A stretch of DNA of 64,000 bases, from the NCBI GenBank assembly GCA_927349885.1, contig OV651821.1, positions 57,251,056 through 57,315,055 of the forward strand. The letters run 5' to 3'. The first letter of the stretch is position 1; each line of letters starts with the position of its first letter. This document shows positions 1 to 10,577 of this stretch, piece by piece. Source of the DNA: Psylliodes chrysocephalus. Its lineage: Eukaryota; Arthropoda; Insecta; Coleoptera; Chrysomelidae. The notes beneath the pieces were generated by a model that was not told where the DNA came from, did not search any database, and saw only the letters and a list, made by a program, of their open reading frames with translations. The position numbers were made by a program, and so were the translations under genes.

Positions 1-560
1 CATGCCATCCTTTCAATTTCATTCTTATTTTTGCCTGCTTTTAATATGGGAATAATATTCGCGTTTTTTAATTTCTCAGGATATGTTCCTAATGAGTTTG
101 TTATGAATGCCGTCTGGGCCAGGTGCTCTCTTACTGGGGGGATCTTTTTATTATATCTAGCACTTCCCGCGGGAAACTTAACATTTTGTCGGGGGTGTCT
201 TGTGTAGGCATACTTTGAATTTGTCTACAGATATTTTTCGATTTCGTTCTGTTGTTTATTATTTAATTGCGTGTTTATGAAATTTTTCTGAAAATACTCA
301 CCAAGGGTACTCCCCTTTCTGTTCATCAGTAATGGATGTTGTATCGTTTTGTCTTAGTTTCAGTATGTCTTGTGGCAGGTCTTCGTGTTGTTGTTTACGT
401 TTAGATTTTTTTCGTTGATATGTCCATAGCTTTTGTTATGGCGTTTTGAAATTTGTCAAATTCATTTTCTAGTGTATGTCCGTTATGTTCAGGGTAATAA
501 TGACGTTTGAGTCTAGTGAACGTCTGTATTTTGTTCAGTCAGTAGTATTGTAATCGTAGT
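1..560 (-). mobile_element. Decayed LINE reverse transcriptase fragment (Jockey/RTE-like)
   Basis: Read on the minus strand, the first ~190 bases contain the RT block that begins with APGPDGIHNKLI and, after a frame break and a missing segment, NIIPILKAGK. Together these match the fingers region of non-LTR RTs of the Jockey/I/RTE type. Further upstream on that strand (to ~560) a linker-like stretch rich in K, Q and N is readable in pieces. Frames change several times and the part between the two RT blocks is deleted, so this is a dead copy. The window edge cuts off the catalytic YxDD part. The clade is uncertain. Confidence 0.6.
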
Positions 561-1524
561 AAAGTCCCTGTATTCTGGGGATTTGATTGTCAGGAATGGT
601 ACCTTATACCTATTAACTTTTGTTTCAGATTGTTAAAGTATTAGAACGTATCCAGCATCTACAACTTTTAAAATATACATTTTCTTGTTAAAACATTGGA
701 GAGCATCCTACCTACAACATTTGTAATATTGATCACTTTTACGTGTAAGTATACATTCTCCAATTTCTATTGAATAAGCTATTAAGGTGTTAACTAAATT
801 TTAGTTTTAATCATTTTTGAAAATTTTGCGTTAGTAATTTTTGATAAATTTTGAGTTAAATAATTTCATATTTCCACAATAATAAGTATTAAAATTGATT
901 ATTGTTGCTAAAAGACATTACTGTTGTTTTCTATGATTTTAGAAGCCTTTTAGCTTAAACTTTAAACAAAAGGGGAAATATTATTAAAAAGTACCCATCC
1001 TAGCGTCTAAATAGGCACAACTTTTATGTGTTATGACGAAAACGCACAAACTACTTTGAAGGGTCAATTTGCAAAAAAACCCCCATTTAGTTTTTTTTGT
1101 CCAAGTAGGAGTTTACAATATCTGATCACACTCATTTGGTTTCTAATCTTCTTGTGACTCAGCTTATCTGATCAGCCGACTTTAAGAATCATAAATTTAA
1201 TTTATTTGCTACAATCCCCCGACAACACAACATACATCGTAGACCGAATCCAGTCTATGCGGGTTCCGTCGCACGTTTGTAGATGGAGGCACCGATCACC
1301 GCGTACTACATACATAACCACTTGGACATGTATTGTGACCATTTCCGAAGTGCTGGTATTCAAATTCAAATGCAGTTATATACCTTTTTAGTACCGATTT
1401 CTTGAGTGAACGTATTATTATCTACTCTTTCCTAAGTTTAAGGGTGCGTAATTCCAATGACTACCACCTGATTAATTCCTACAATCATATAATCTATATA
1501 AGGTTTTCTTTTTATTGCAGAACG
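561..1524. other. Gene-poor stretch upstream of the polymerase gene
   Basis: No protein family was recognised. A short open stretch at 1206-1391 has no recognisable motif. The last 30 bases (1494-1520) hold a TATATAAG-like string and then a T-rich tract ending in GCAG just before the polymerase ATG. This reads either as a core promoter or as a 3' splice site for an intron in the 5' UTR. Polinton terminal repeats were not found here by eye. Confidence 0.4.
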
Positions 1525-4500
1525 ATGTCACTCTTCGCCGATCTAGTCCGACACATTGCTGGTTTTCTCGGCCTGCTAACCACGAGTTATGATGAAGTGG
1601 TAGCCCGGGAGGGGCTTCGGGAATGCCAGAAGGGCATGAAAAAATTAAATTATGCATTGAAAAATGCCAAAACGATGGGTGAGAAGCAGCATCTGGAGGC
1701 ATGCTTAAGAAATATAAAGACTTATCACAACCAGGTAAAAGCTATGGTAAAAAAGGGGGCCGGGCTTAAATCTAGAAATGAAACTGCAAGGGATCATGTT
1801 CGCTGGAATGACTCAGAGTCGGCGTTCGCTAGCCGCATCCTGACGGGCGTAATCAGTAATCTAAACCATAAGGATCCAAAAGCTTTCCTGATCGATGCTA
1901 AGGTTTTATTTAAGCGGAGAATACAGGCGGCTTTAAAAAAAGATGCTGCTGTTAAAGTCAACGCAGCTTTCGGGGGAGAGTTTGAGATAGTGAAGGGAGA
2001 TCGTGTGCAGACTGAGCACAAGTACTTCACTACCTCAAATTCACCAATCTACAGGGACACCAATCTTGATGAATGGTTTGAAGAAAATGTTATTGCCCCC
2101 ATATTAAATGAGCTTGAGGAGTTTCAAGAACGTGACAGTGGCTGGGCGTTGAAGAAGGTGCTAAATTTGGGGGTTAATATTAACAAGTTTACGCCGCAAT
2201 TGGGATCCTTGTATGTCGAGCTGCCTCCTCAAATTAAGAAGAAACATGCTTGTGTCAACATCAAGAACGATGATCAGGCATGCTTTGCTCACGCTGTAGT
2301 TTCAGCATTATATCCTGTTAAAAATAACCCTCATCGTGTGACCAACTACCCCCATTACTCCACAGTCCTGAAACTGAAAGGTATTCAATTTCCCATGACG
2401 ATGAAGCAAATACCAAATTTTGAGAAGCAGAATGATGTATCTGTTAACGTTTATATCCTACAAAAAGAAAAAAAGTCGTTTGCCACATTACCAACTTACC
2501 TCACTAAGAATAAACAAGATCGACATGTCAACCTTCTGCTAATTCAAGATCGTTATGATGATGCTCCTACAACATACCATTATGTGTGGATAAAAAGCCT
2601 CTCCAGACTACTATCGCAACAGTTGTCATCTAACCACAATAAAAAGTTTTTCTGTGATCGGTGTCTACATTACTTTCATACACAAGCGAAGTTGGACAAA
2701 CATCTTGAGGACTGCAAGAAGTTTAATGAGACTGCGATCAAGATGCCTGAACCTGGAAAAAACATTCTCAGGTTTAAAAATCATAAGAATAAAGAAAAGG
2801 TTCCTTTCAGTGTGTATGCCGATTTAGAGAGCGTTCTAAGACCCACCAACGATCTTAAGAAACCGCAGGAACACGTTCCAGCTGCTGTTGGATACTATTT
2901 AAAGTGCAGCTATGATGACTCCTTGTCGTTCTATCGAGCTTATCGAGGTGTTGACTGTATGCAGTGGTTCGCTGATGAGATGGCACAGCTAGCAGAAGAT
3001 ATGGCAACGGTCTTTTGGTGTCCTTATGATATTCAAATGACACCTTCTCAGGAAGATGAGTTTCGAAAAGCCACTCATTGTCATATATGCGAGGAACCAT
3101 TCACAACTGAAGATAAGAAAGTGCGCGATCATTTTCATTTAATCCCCGAAAACAACTATAGAGGTCCCGCCCATGAAGGGTGTAATATAAATTACAAAGA
3201 CACTCACATTGTGCCGATTGTCTTTCACAATTTATCAGGATATGATGCCCACTTTGTAATCACAGATATAGCCACACGAATGAAAGGAACTATCGATTTG
3301 CTGCCTATCACCAAGGAAAAGTATATTTCCTTCACCAAACATATTGATGAGTATCCTATTCAATTCCGTTTTATCGATAGTTTCCGATTTATGGCCTCTT
3401 CTTTGGATAAGCTTGCTTCATATTTACCTGAACATCCAAATTTAAAATCTCAGTTCCAAGAGTTGCCAGAAGACCAGTTTAATTTATTAACCAAGAAAGG
3501 AATAATGCCTTATGATTACATCGATTCATTCGATCGATTTGGGGAAACTTCTTTGCCGCATATTGATAAATTCTTCAACAAGTTAGAGGATAGGCCGTGT
3601 CCTCGTAGGCTTTACCTTCGAGCAAAGCATGTATGGAATAAGTTTGGATGCAAAGATCTTGGGCAATACGTTGACTTATACATGAAGACTGATATCATGC
3701 TTCTTGCCGACGTCTTTGAACGGTTCCGTTCTAGCTGCCATAAAACATACGGTCTTGACCCTGCCCACTACTACACCCTCCCCGGCTTTACGTGGGATGC
3801 TATGATGAAACATACAAAACAGGAACTGGAACTGCTGACTGATGTTGATATGTTTTTGTTTGTTGAGCGAGGCATTCGAGGAGGTCTTAGTCAAGTCTGC
3901 TCCAAAAGGCGAGCCCATGCAAACAATCAGCATATTAATAATTACGATCCCAGTAAGCCCAGATCGTTCCTTATGTACTTTGACGTTAACAACCAATATG
4001 GTTGGGCGATGTCGCAGTATCTACCGTATGGAGGTTTTGAATGGACAGACACCAACATCGATGTCATGTCCATCCCTGATGACGCTGCTGAAGGGTATAT
4101 GTTGGAGGTAGATCTCGAGTATCCACAAATTCTTCATGATGCACATAAAGATCTTCCTTTTTGTGGCCAGCATATCAACCCGAAGACTGGTAAGCCCCGT
4201 AGAACAACAAAGGAGCTTACTAAGTTGATGGCTACCCTTCACCCAAAGACAAAGTATGTCATCCACTATCGCGCTTTGAAGCAAGCTTTAGCTAACGGAT
4301 TAGTTCTCACCAAGATCCATCGAGTGTTGAGATTTAAGCAGGCTCCATGGCTTAAAAGCTACATTGACCTCAACACGGAGCTGCGGAAGAAGGCTACAAA
4401 TGAGTTTGAGAAGAATCTTTTTAAACTAATGAATAATGCTGTTTTTGGTAAGTCTAACTTTTTCAACTATAAATATTATTTAATCTTAATCTATTTTTTA

Positions 4501-5400
4501 AAACTTATCTAATCTTAATCTATTGTTACAGGTAAAACGATGGAAAACATCCGAAAGAGGGTCAATATCCGGCTTCTGACCGAATGGAGTGGGCGGTATG
4601 GAGCAGAGGCGATGATATCGAAACCTGAATTTAAAAACTGCACTATATTTAACGAGAACTTGGTTGCAGTGGAAATGAAGAAGCTGCAGATCTGGCTTAA
4701 TAAACCTATCTACGTTGGGCAGTCAATTCTCGATTTGGCAAAAACGACGATCTATAATTTCCATTATGGATATATGGTAGATGCCTTTCCTGACTGTTCC
4801 GTGTTATACACCGACACTGATTCCCTTATCTACGAGCTTCATCAAGACCCGTACGAAGTTATAAAGCGTGACTGTCATAAATACTTCGATACGTCAGACT
4901 ATCCTGAGCAGAACATCTTTGACATCCCTCAGGTCAACAAAAAAGTGCTTGGTATGATGAAGGACGAGAATAATGGGATCCCGATGACAGATTATGTAGG
5001 ACTCAGGGCAAAATTATATTCCTTAAAAGTATTGGTAACGGATGATGCTGTGCTGAAAATGCGCAAGGAGCTTGAGGAGAAGGAGTATGATGAGGAGGAA
5101 ATTGAGGAAATGATAAGGAATTTTGGCGTGACGAAGAAGGCGAAAGGTGTGAAGTCATCTGTAGTAAAAACTAATATAACCTTTGAAGACTATGTTGAAT
5201 GCCTTGATAGTTGGACATCGAAGACTGTTTCTCAAAATCTGATACGATCAGACAAACATATAGTCCATTCCATTACACAGACGAAAGTGGCTCTTTCTCC
5301 CAATGATGACAAGCGGTACCTGGTTCATGGATCAGATGATACATTACCGTGGGGGCATTATTTAATCGGGGGTGAAACTAATATGGATGTTTTCATGTAG
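1525..5400 (+). CDS. Protein-primed family B DNA polymerase (Polinton/Maverick or adintovirus type), two exons
   Basis: Exons 1525-4447 and 4532-5400 give about 1263 residues, the usual size for this family. Such enzymes copy linear DNA from a protein primer and combine 3'-5' exonuclease with polymerase. Approximate residues: N-terminal region with a CFAHAVVSALYP block near 250; a C2H2-like finger (CDRC...H...H) near 377; Exo I YADLES near 432; a CxxC/HxH/HxxCN endonuclease-VII-like cluster at 519-555; Exo II NLSGYD near 570; Exo III YMKTD near 720; motif A FDVNNQYG near 818; motif B NNAVFGKT, split by the intron, near 975; motif C YTDTDS near 1067; then VGLRAKLYSLK. No stop or frameshift is visible. 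ATG 1525 is chosen because an acceptor-like TTTATTGCAG precedes it by four bases and the residues upstream are not family-like. No integrase, ATPase, protease or capsid gene lies nearby. It may be a lone remnant, part of a larger element broken by repeats, or retained by the host. Confidence 0.9.
4448..4531 (+). other. 84-bp GT-AG intron inside polymerase motif B
   Basis: The donor G|GTAAGT at 4448 and the acceptor TTACAG at 4526-4531 flank an A+T-rich 84-bp segment of typical insect intron length. Reading through it adds unrelated residues and then a stop at 4510-4512. Removing it joins a split glycine codon and restores the family B motif B (FGKTMEN). The junction phase and the motif continuity make the splice model strong. 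Confidence 0.88.
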
Positions 5401-5733
5401 AATTGATTATGTTTATAATAAATATTTGTAAATATTTTTGATTTTAATACTTTATACTTCCTCACTATCCCCTTAATACTACGTATACAATAATATCGAT
5501 TTTTGTAAAACACGTGATTACCCATTGGAAATTTTATGCTCAATGTGTGATATACTTCCAGATGATTTGTTAAACCATGCTTTAAGGGAGTACATTCATT
5601 TTTATAAAATTTCTGTAATTAATGATTTAAATAAATGATTTTTTGAATACTGGTTTTCTTTTATTTAGATATATTCATTGTTCATTATCATTCAAAATGT
5701 TTAAGAATACAGACGTGCTTTCTTTATTCTTTC
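5401..5733 (+). terminator. 3' UTR and poly(A) signal of the polymerase gene
   Basis: An AATAAA lies at 5417-5422, 17 bases after the stop codon, with T-rich sequence after it; another AATAAA-like string occurs near 5630. No other gene is seen before the trinucleotide repeat at 5734. The signal is short and common in A+T-rich DNA, so its use is inferred from position. Confidence 0.4.
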
Positions 5734-5760
5734 TTGCTGCTGCTGCTGCTGCTGCTGCTA
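5734..5760. repeat. (GCT)n microsatellite
   Basis: About nine uninterrupted TGC/GCT triplets between the polymerase 3' UTR and the tandem array that follows. It is not in a recognisable coding frame. Confidence 0.9.
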
Positions 5761-5787
5761 TAACTCAAGATGATGCTTTGACATATT

Positions 5788-6208
5788 TACAACGATAGCT
5801 GAGATATACGCTAAGGCCCTTCTGGCTTTACGCAAAAATTCTATTCGACGTCAATCAATACTGAGTTATTTTCATAATGCTGTTTTCCTTGTTTAAATCG
5901 GACCAACGATAGCTGAGATATACGCTAAGGCCCTTCTGGCTTTTCGTTCTACGCAAAAATTCTATTCGACGTTAATATAAACCTCGATCTCTACGTAATG
6001 TCGTTTTTCCCGTTTAAATCAGACCAACGATAGCTGAGATATTCGCTAAGGCCCTTCTGGCTTTGCACATGATTTTTCTCTTCAGCTTTAATCTGTACCA
6101 AGATCTCTACGTAATGCCGTTTTTCCCGTTTGAATCGGACCAATAGCAGTGAAGCTATACGCTAAGGCCCTTCTGGCATGATTTTTCTATTCGACGAAAT
6201 TTAACTCC
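5788..6208. repeat. Four-copy tandem repeat (~118-bp unit) downstream of the polymerase gene
   Basis: Each unit carries a nearly invariant core ACGCTAAGGCCCTTCTGGC, seen at about 5809, 5925, 6044 and 6160, preceded by an AACGATAGCTGAGATAT-like string and followed by a variable spacer ending in CCCGTTTAAATC-like sequence. The fourth copy is partial and more diverged. Subterminal tandem repeats are known in Polintons, but no element terminus was found, so a link to the polymerase gene is only positional. Confidence 0.8.
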
Positions 6209-6607
6209 CCCACTCCTCCCACTACCTCGTTTTCCCCACTCCCCCGTTGGTGGCTCGACGAGTTAGTTGAGATGGTGTGACCTTGATTTAGACAAAAATT
6301 GCTAGAATGAACCTTAGCGATTTTCCATGTTAATTTACATAAGGATTGTTCTAGAATGAACATAGCCCCTTTACTCAAACAGCACACATAGGTAGGGTCA
6401 GAGACAAGCAGATACGAGCAGCACACACAAAAAAGAGATAAGAAGACAGATAGACGCAGAGAAGATTGAAGAATTTAAAATTTATTTTTTATTTATTAAT
6501 TAAATTTGGTAAATAATATTTTTATGTAAATTTTTAGAGCCGAACCACCCCTTTTAAGAGTCTGGGCAAATCTATTTAAAATATTGATATACAGGGGGTT
6601 TCTATAT

Positions 6608-6609
<2 letters not shown>

Positions 6610-6651
<42 letters not shown>

Positions 6652-6744
6652 ATAAATAATAAATAAATAATAATAATAAATAATAAATAATAAATAATAA
6701 ATAATAATTTTCTAACTAGTCGGCAAAGACTAAGCCATTTTTGG

Positions 6745-6822
<78 letters not shown>
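6610..6822. repeat. (TA)n and (AATAAT)n microsatellites
   Basis: (TA)n at about 6611-6648, an AATAAT/AATAAATA-type run at 6649-6710, and a second (TA)n at about 6750-6818. The last run replaces the expected C-terminal part of the hAT transposase gene on the minus strand, so a short IYIYIY tail is appended to that reading frame. Confidence 0.9.
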
Positions 6823-6823
6823 T

Positions 6824-8066
6824 AAATGCTTTTATATCAGAAATCATTTCCGCTAGTTGTTTGTCTCTCCCCTGAAGCTGCAAATTAAGTTCGTTTAATT
6901 TCTCTGTAATGTCCACGAGAAAACCAAAATCTCTAAGCCAGATTGAATTTTCTAGTTCCGGAGTCGGTTCATCGCGTTGTTTGAAAAATTGACCTATGCC
7001 AGATAGGACATCATTAAAACGTTTCAGCACCCGTCCTCTACTTAACCATCGGACTTCAGAGTGAAGGAGTAGGTCCCCGTATTGACAGTCAACTTCATCA
7101 GCCAAGGTTTTGAATAATCTTCTTTGTAACGCTAGAGCTCTAATCTTGTTCACAATTTTTACCACTAGTTTTATAACGTTGTTTAGTTTCAGGAAATTTC
7201 CACATAATGCTTGTTGATGGATAATGCAGTGGTAACAGAAAAATTGCGGAAAAGTTTCATCTTTACGACATAACGCCACCAGACCCTTATCACAACCCAC
7301 CATAGCTGGAGCGCCATCGGTTGTCAAGCCTACCATTTTCGATATTGGAATTTTCTCGGAAAAAATACTATTTTTTAAATGAGAAAACAACTCATGTCCA
7401 GTAGTGTGTCCTTTTAGTGGAATAAACTTCAAAAGACCTTCTTTAATCGTAAAATCACTAAAAACCATCCTGACGAACACGGCCATCTGGGCAGTGTCAA
7501 CGACATCTGTTGATTCATCCAGTTGAAGTGAAAAATAAACACAGTTATCTAAGTCAGTTCTTAACTGTAAAAAAATATCATTGCTCATTACTTCTACACG
7601 TCTCATCACTGTATTAGCAGAAAGTTGCATATATTTTATAGCTGAAACTACCTCGTCTATATTTCTAAAGTTGGCAAATAACGAATCAGCAGCTTCTAAA
7701 AACGCCTGTTTTATAATTTCCCCGTCTTCATAAGGTTTATTTTTTTGTGCAATTATCTGGGACACACAGTACGATGCTTCAGTTGCAGCCTTATTTTTGT
7801 CGACTGTTCTTAAAAATATTAATTGTTGTCCAATTATCTGCTTTTTTAACTGTTTCAGTTTCTCCTTTCTGGCGGCAGAATGTAGTGGGAATGATTTTTC
7901 AAAATTAGAATGTACAGTTTTATGATGTTCTCTATATTTCCTTTTTTAGCAACGGAGACCGAAGTATTACATAACAAACACACATTTTTATATTTGTAAA
8001 AAAATATTGTTCTTCCCATTCCGAATGAAAGTGGTATGTCTTTACCTTCTTATAACTGCTTGCCAT
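6824..8066 (-). pseudogene. hAT-family transposase pseudogene (ZBED5/GTF2IRD2-like type), truncated
   Basis: The minus strand encodes an RNase H-like hAT transposase core. Visible blocks are LQLDESTDVVD (first acidic residues), GLTTDGAPAMVG, CYHCIIHQQALCG (the CxxH motif) and SEVRWLSRGRVLKRF. These are typical of the hAT branch that gave rise to ZBED5- and GTF2IRD2-like proteins. The N-terminal BED zinc finger is still readable (CLLC ... HH..H, about 7920-8010) but is broken by two frameshifts. The start is placed at the ATG at 8066. The C-terminal dimerisation domain is absent: the frame runs into (TA)n after residues EMISDIKAF. Not functional as it stands. Confidence 0.85.
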
Positions 8067-8402
8067 AATATTATTTTTTGTTGTTCTCTACTAACCCAAC
8101 CGCTGGACGTTAATTACGCGTTCAGTTTTAAACTAAGCGCAATGTCGCCGCGCCGTGCGTATTTATCCCGTTCAAAGCAATCCTGATTGTTCTCGAACAC
8201 TAACGCGCTGGTCCGGATGGTCGATTCTAGCCGATTCTAGCTTGATGGCGTCAGCGGCAGATCACTCACCGTAACGTTGCCGCTGTTTATGTTTAATATT
8301 ATGACAATTAGATTTTTTTGTGGAATTTTCGGAAGCTTCTCTGATTTTTGCAGTTTGTATTTTTTAAATTAAAATCGTTGTGAGAGCTACCAGAATTGCC
8401 TC
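8067..8402 (-). other. 5' non-coding region of the hAT element
   Basis: Noticeably richer in G+C and CpG than its surroundings, with a short tandem TCGATTCTAGC/CCGATTCTAGC repeat near 8220-8240. It lies between the hAT terminus and the transposase start and probably held the element's promoter. Confidence 0.4.
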
Positions 8403-8446
8403 CGCGAGCTACCGGTAGCTCGCGATCGACAGGTTGGCGATCACTG
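8403..8446 (-). repeat. Terminal inverted repeat end of the hAT element, with 22-bp palindrome
   Basis: On the minus strand the sequence starts CAGTGATCGCCAACCTG, the usual form of a hAT terminus (CAGnG start). It continues into a perfect 22-bp palindrome at 8403-8424 centred on CCGG. This is the 5' end of the transposon whose pseudogene lies at 6824-8066. The opposite terminus was not found, in agreement with loss of the 3' half. The first flanking 8 bp (8447-8454) would be the target duplication. Confidence 0.65.
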
Positions 8447-8720
8447 ATGTAGAACGTAATGAATAATTTCAGATCATGATTGTACGAATATGTACGCCTG
8501 AACGAACGGCATCTTTCCCGAGTTAGTTCCAAAAAATAAAATAATTATTGCTCTTTATGTGCTATATTAAAATAATAAATTTATTTGTAAAAATAAATTT
8601 TCTTCTTTTTTACCTAATTAAAATTAAGCGAGCAATAAAGCTGTTAATTTTGTGGTACAGCTAGTGAAAAAGCTGTGATTTTATGTCAGACCGCGGAAAA
8701 CGTCAACTTTGCGGTTGGAT

Positions 8721-9106
8721 CCCAGTATAAGTAATAATACAGTAGCGACAGTTCATTATTTATAAGGGTTCCATATTTTTCTGCGCATGTCCATAAATAA
8801 GCGGCAAATACGTCGAACTGGCATATGTGAATTGCCAATGGATTAATGGTAGTTGGTTGTTTTGATTATCTGATTGGTTGTAATGCACATTTTAATACAT
8901 TTTTATTGTATATAGATTTAGTTTTTATCTTTAATTTATTGTGTGATATTTTATTCAAACAGACAAAGGGTCAATATATTTTAAAGTTACTTATTTCAGT
9001 GTAGAAATAGGCGGCAAAAACGTTAACTGTCAATAAAAATCTGACCACCTCGACATCAAAGGAGCCGACTTAAGCTGTCGCTACTGTATTATTAATTTAT
9101 ACTGGG
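8721..9106. mobile_element. MITE, 386 bp, ~30-bp TIRs, 7-8-bp target duplication
   Basis: The ends are inverted: CCCAGTATAAGTAATAATAC at 8721 pairs with the reverse complement of the sequence ending at 9106, and the match continues through AGTAGCGACAG. GTTGGAT (GGTTGGAT if the terminal base is assigned to the flank) lies immediately outside both ends, at 8713-8720 and 9106/9107-9113. No coding capacity is visible. The 7-8-bp duplication fits hAT, P or similar families; the terminal sequence does not decide between them. Confidence 0.8.
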
Positions 9107-10418
9107 GTTGGATGTCGAAGAATAAAAGCCTACTTTGGATAGTGGTCGTAGAAAAAAATTATTTTAATCAGTATTTTTGGTTTTTGTTTGTTAAATCACT
9201 ATTGTTTAAGTAGTAATTAATAATAATATTAATATTTTACTTAAATAATTTCAAAATAAGTAAACATAATAATACACAAAAACACAAAAGTACCGAAGAA
9301 GGAAGCGATCAGTGACGGAAAGTATACAAGCATAAAATATATTGTGTTTCATTTTTTACATGATTATATAAGCCTCAAAAAATTAACAAATAAAGAAGAC
9401 GATTCAAGAATCCAGCAAAATAGAAATCTCAGTGTTTGCAATTTGCAATGTAATAGTCCAGCTAGTCCAATTTATGACGTGCTGGTGACTTGCTTATGAT
9501 GGCAGATCAAAGACGTCATACAGCGACGTGATAAATACGTCATCAGATAACGTGTTTAGACGTCAAAAAAACACCAAAATACGCATTTAAAACTGTTAAA
9601 TTCGTAAAAAAATAAAAAAAAAACGTTTCATAAAAAAATGTTTAATAAAAAAAAAAGATATTTCTACATAAAATTTCTGAATAGAAACATAGTAAGTATA
9701 CTAACCTAAACTATTATTAAATAAACATTACTACTTGGAATATGTACTTAGAATGTATAAATTAAAATAGATTATATAGCAGTGTCCAGATATTCAACAA
9801 ATCATTTCGAGTATACAGGCTTGGAGCAGCTTCAATGGTATCCTTATTAAATTTTTGTTTCATTAAAACAAAAATATAATAGTTATAACTACCAGAATCT
9901 TAATTATTTAAATAAAATATAAGCTCACACAAAAGTGATATATTTGATGGTTTACTACGCAAAACAAGATAAATAAAATCAGATCTGTCAAGATAAATCA
10001 ATGAAAAACTTAAATATGCTCCTAGCTAAAGAGTATTAGATGCTCCTAACTATCACAAAATTTAGTTTTTCTTCATAGGTCAAGAACCTAATACTTTAAT
10101 AATAATTTTATGATGCTAATTTTTAAAGTGATGTAAAATTGTGAATTTTAAACCAGGTTACCCTGACTTTTTTATAATTAATGAAATGAAGAAATGTTAT
10201 TATTTTTACAAGGTATATATTGGTATAAGAAAAAGTAATTTTACTCCTAAGCTCTTTTGATGAGAAAGGTGAGATTTTTAATAATTGTGAAAAACAATTA
10301 TTGACATTTGAAGAAAAAAATGTTCGGAATAAAAAGAAATGTACTCATAACATTGTTACAAAAGTATGACTTTTACTCATAATAAAAAATAAGTTTTGCT
10401 AGACATAGAAGTACTTAC
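9107..10418. other. No recognised gene
   Basis: A+T-rich sequence without recognisable protein motifs. The only distinct feature is a cluster of ACGT-core strings (GACGTG, GACGTCAT, TACGTCAT, AACGTG, GACGTCA) at about 9473-9565. Confidence 0.4.
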
Positions 10419-10577
10419 CAATAGGGTCGTCATCAATAATGAATTCATCATCGTCACTTAAAAATATTCTTCTTAATGGCTTCCTTTTAGGAGGAAGAGG
10501 TTGTACCTCATCATCACTTGTTATATCCGATGTTATAAGAATGTTAGTTGTTTTTTGGCTAGCTATTAGGTAGTTCT
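10419..10577 (-). CDS. Candidate internal exon encoding an acidic/basic segment (unknown protein)
   Basis: On the minus strand a 159-bp open stretch lies between an acceptor (CTGTTTTAG) and a strong donor (ATTG|GTAAGTACT). It enters with two bases of a split codon and leaves with one, so its length is a multiple of three. It encodes a serine/aspartate-rich run, TSDDEVQPLPPKRKPLRR, then FLSDDDEFIIDDD, which suggests a disordered, possibly nuclear, protein with casein-kinase-like acidic sites. No family is recognised. Other exons were not identified with confidence; the candidate exons at 12436-13333 on the same strand may belong to a different gene. It could also be chance. Confidence 0.45.

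Noticed and set aside
1472..4284. Minus-strand and shifted open frames inside the polymerase gene
   Set aside because: They overlap a clearly conserved coding region and show no motifs of their own.
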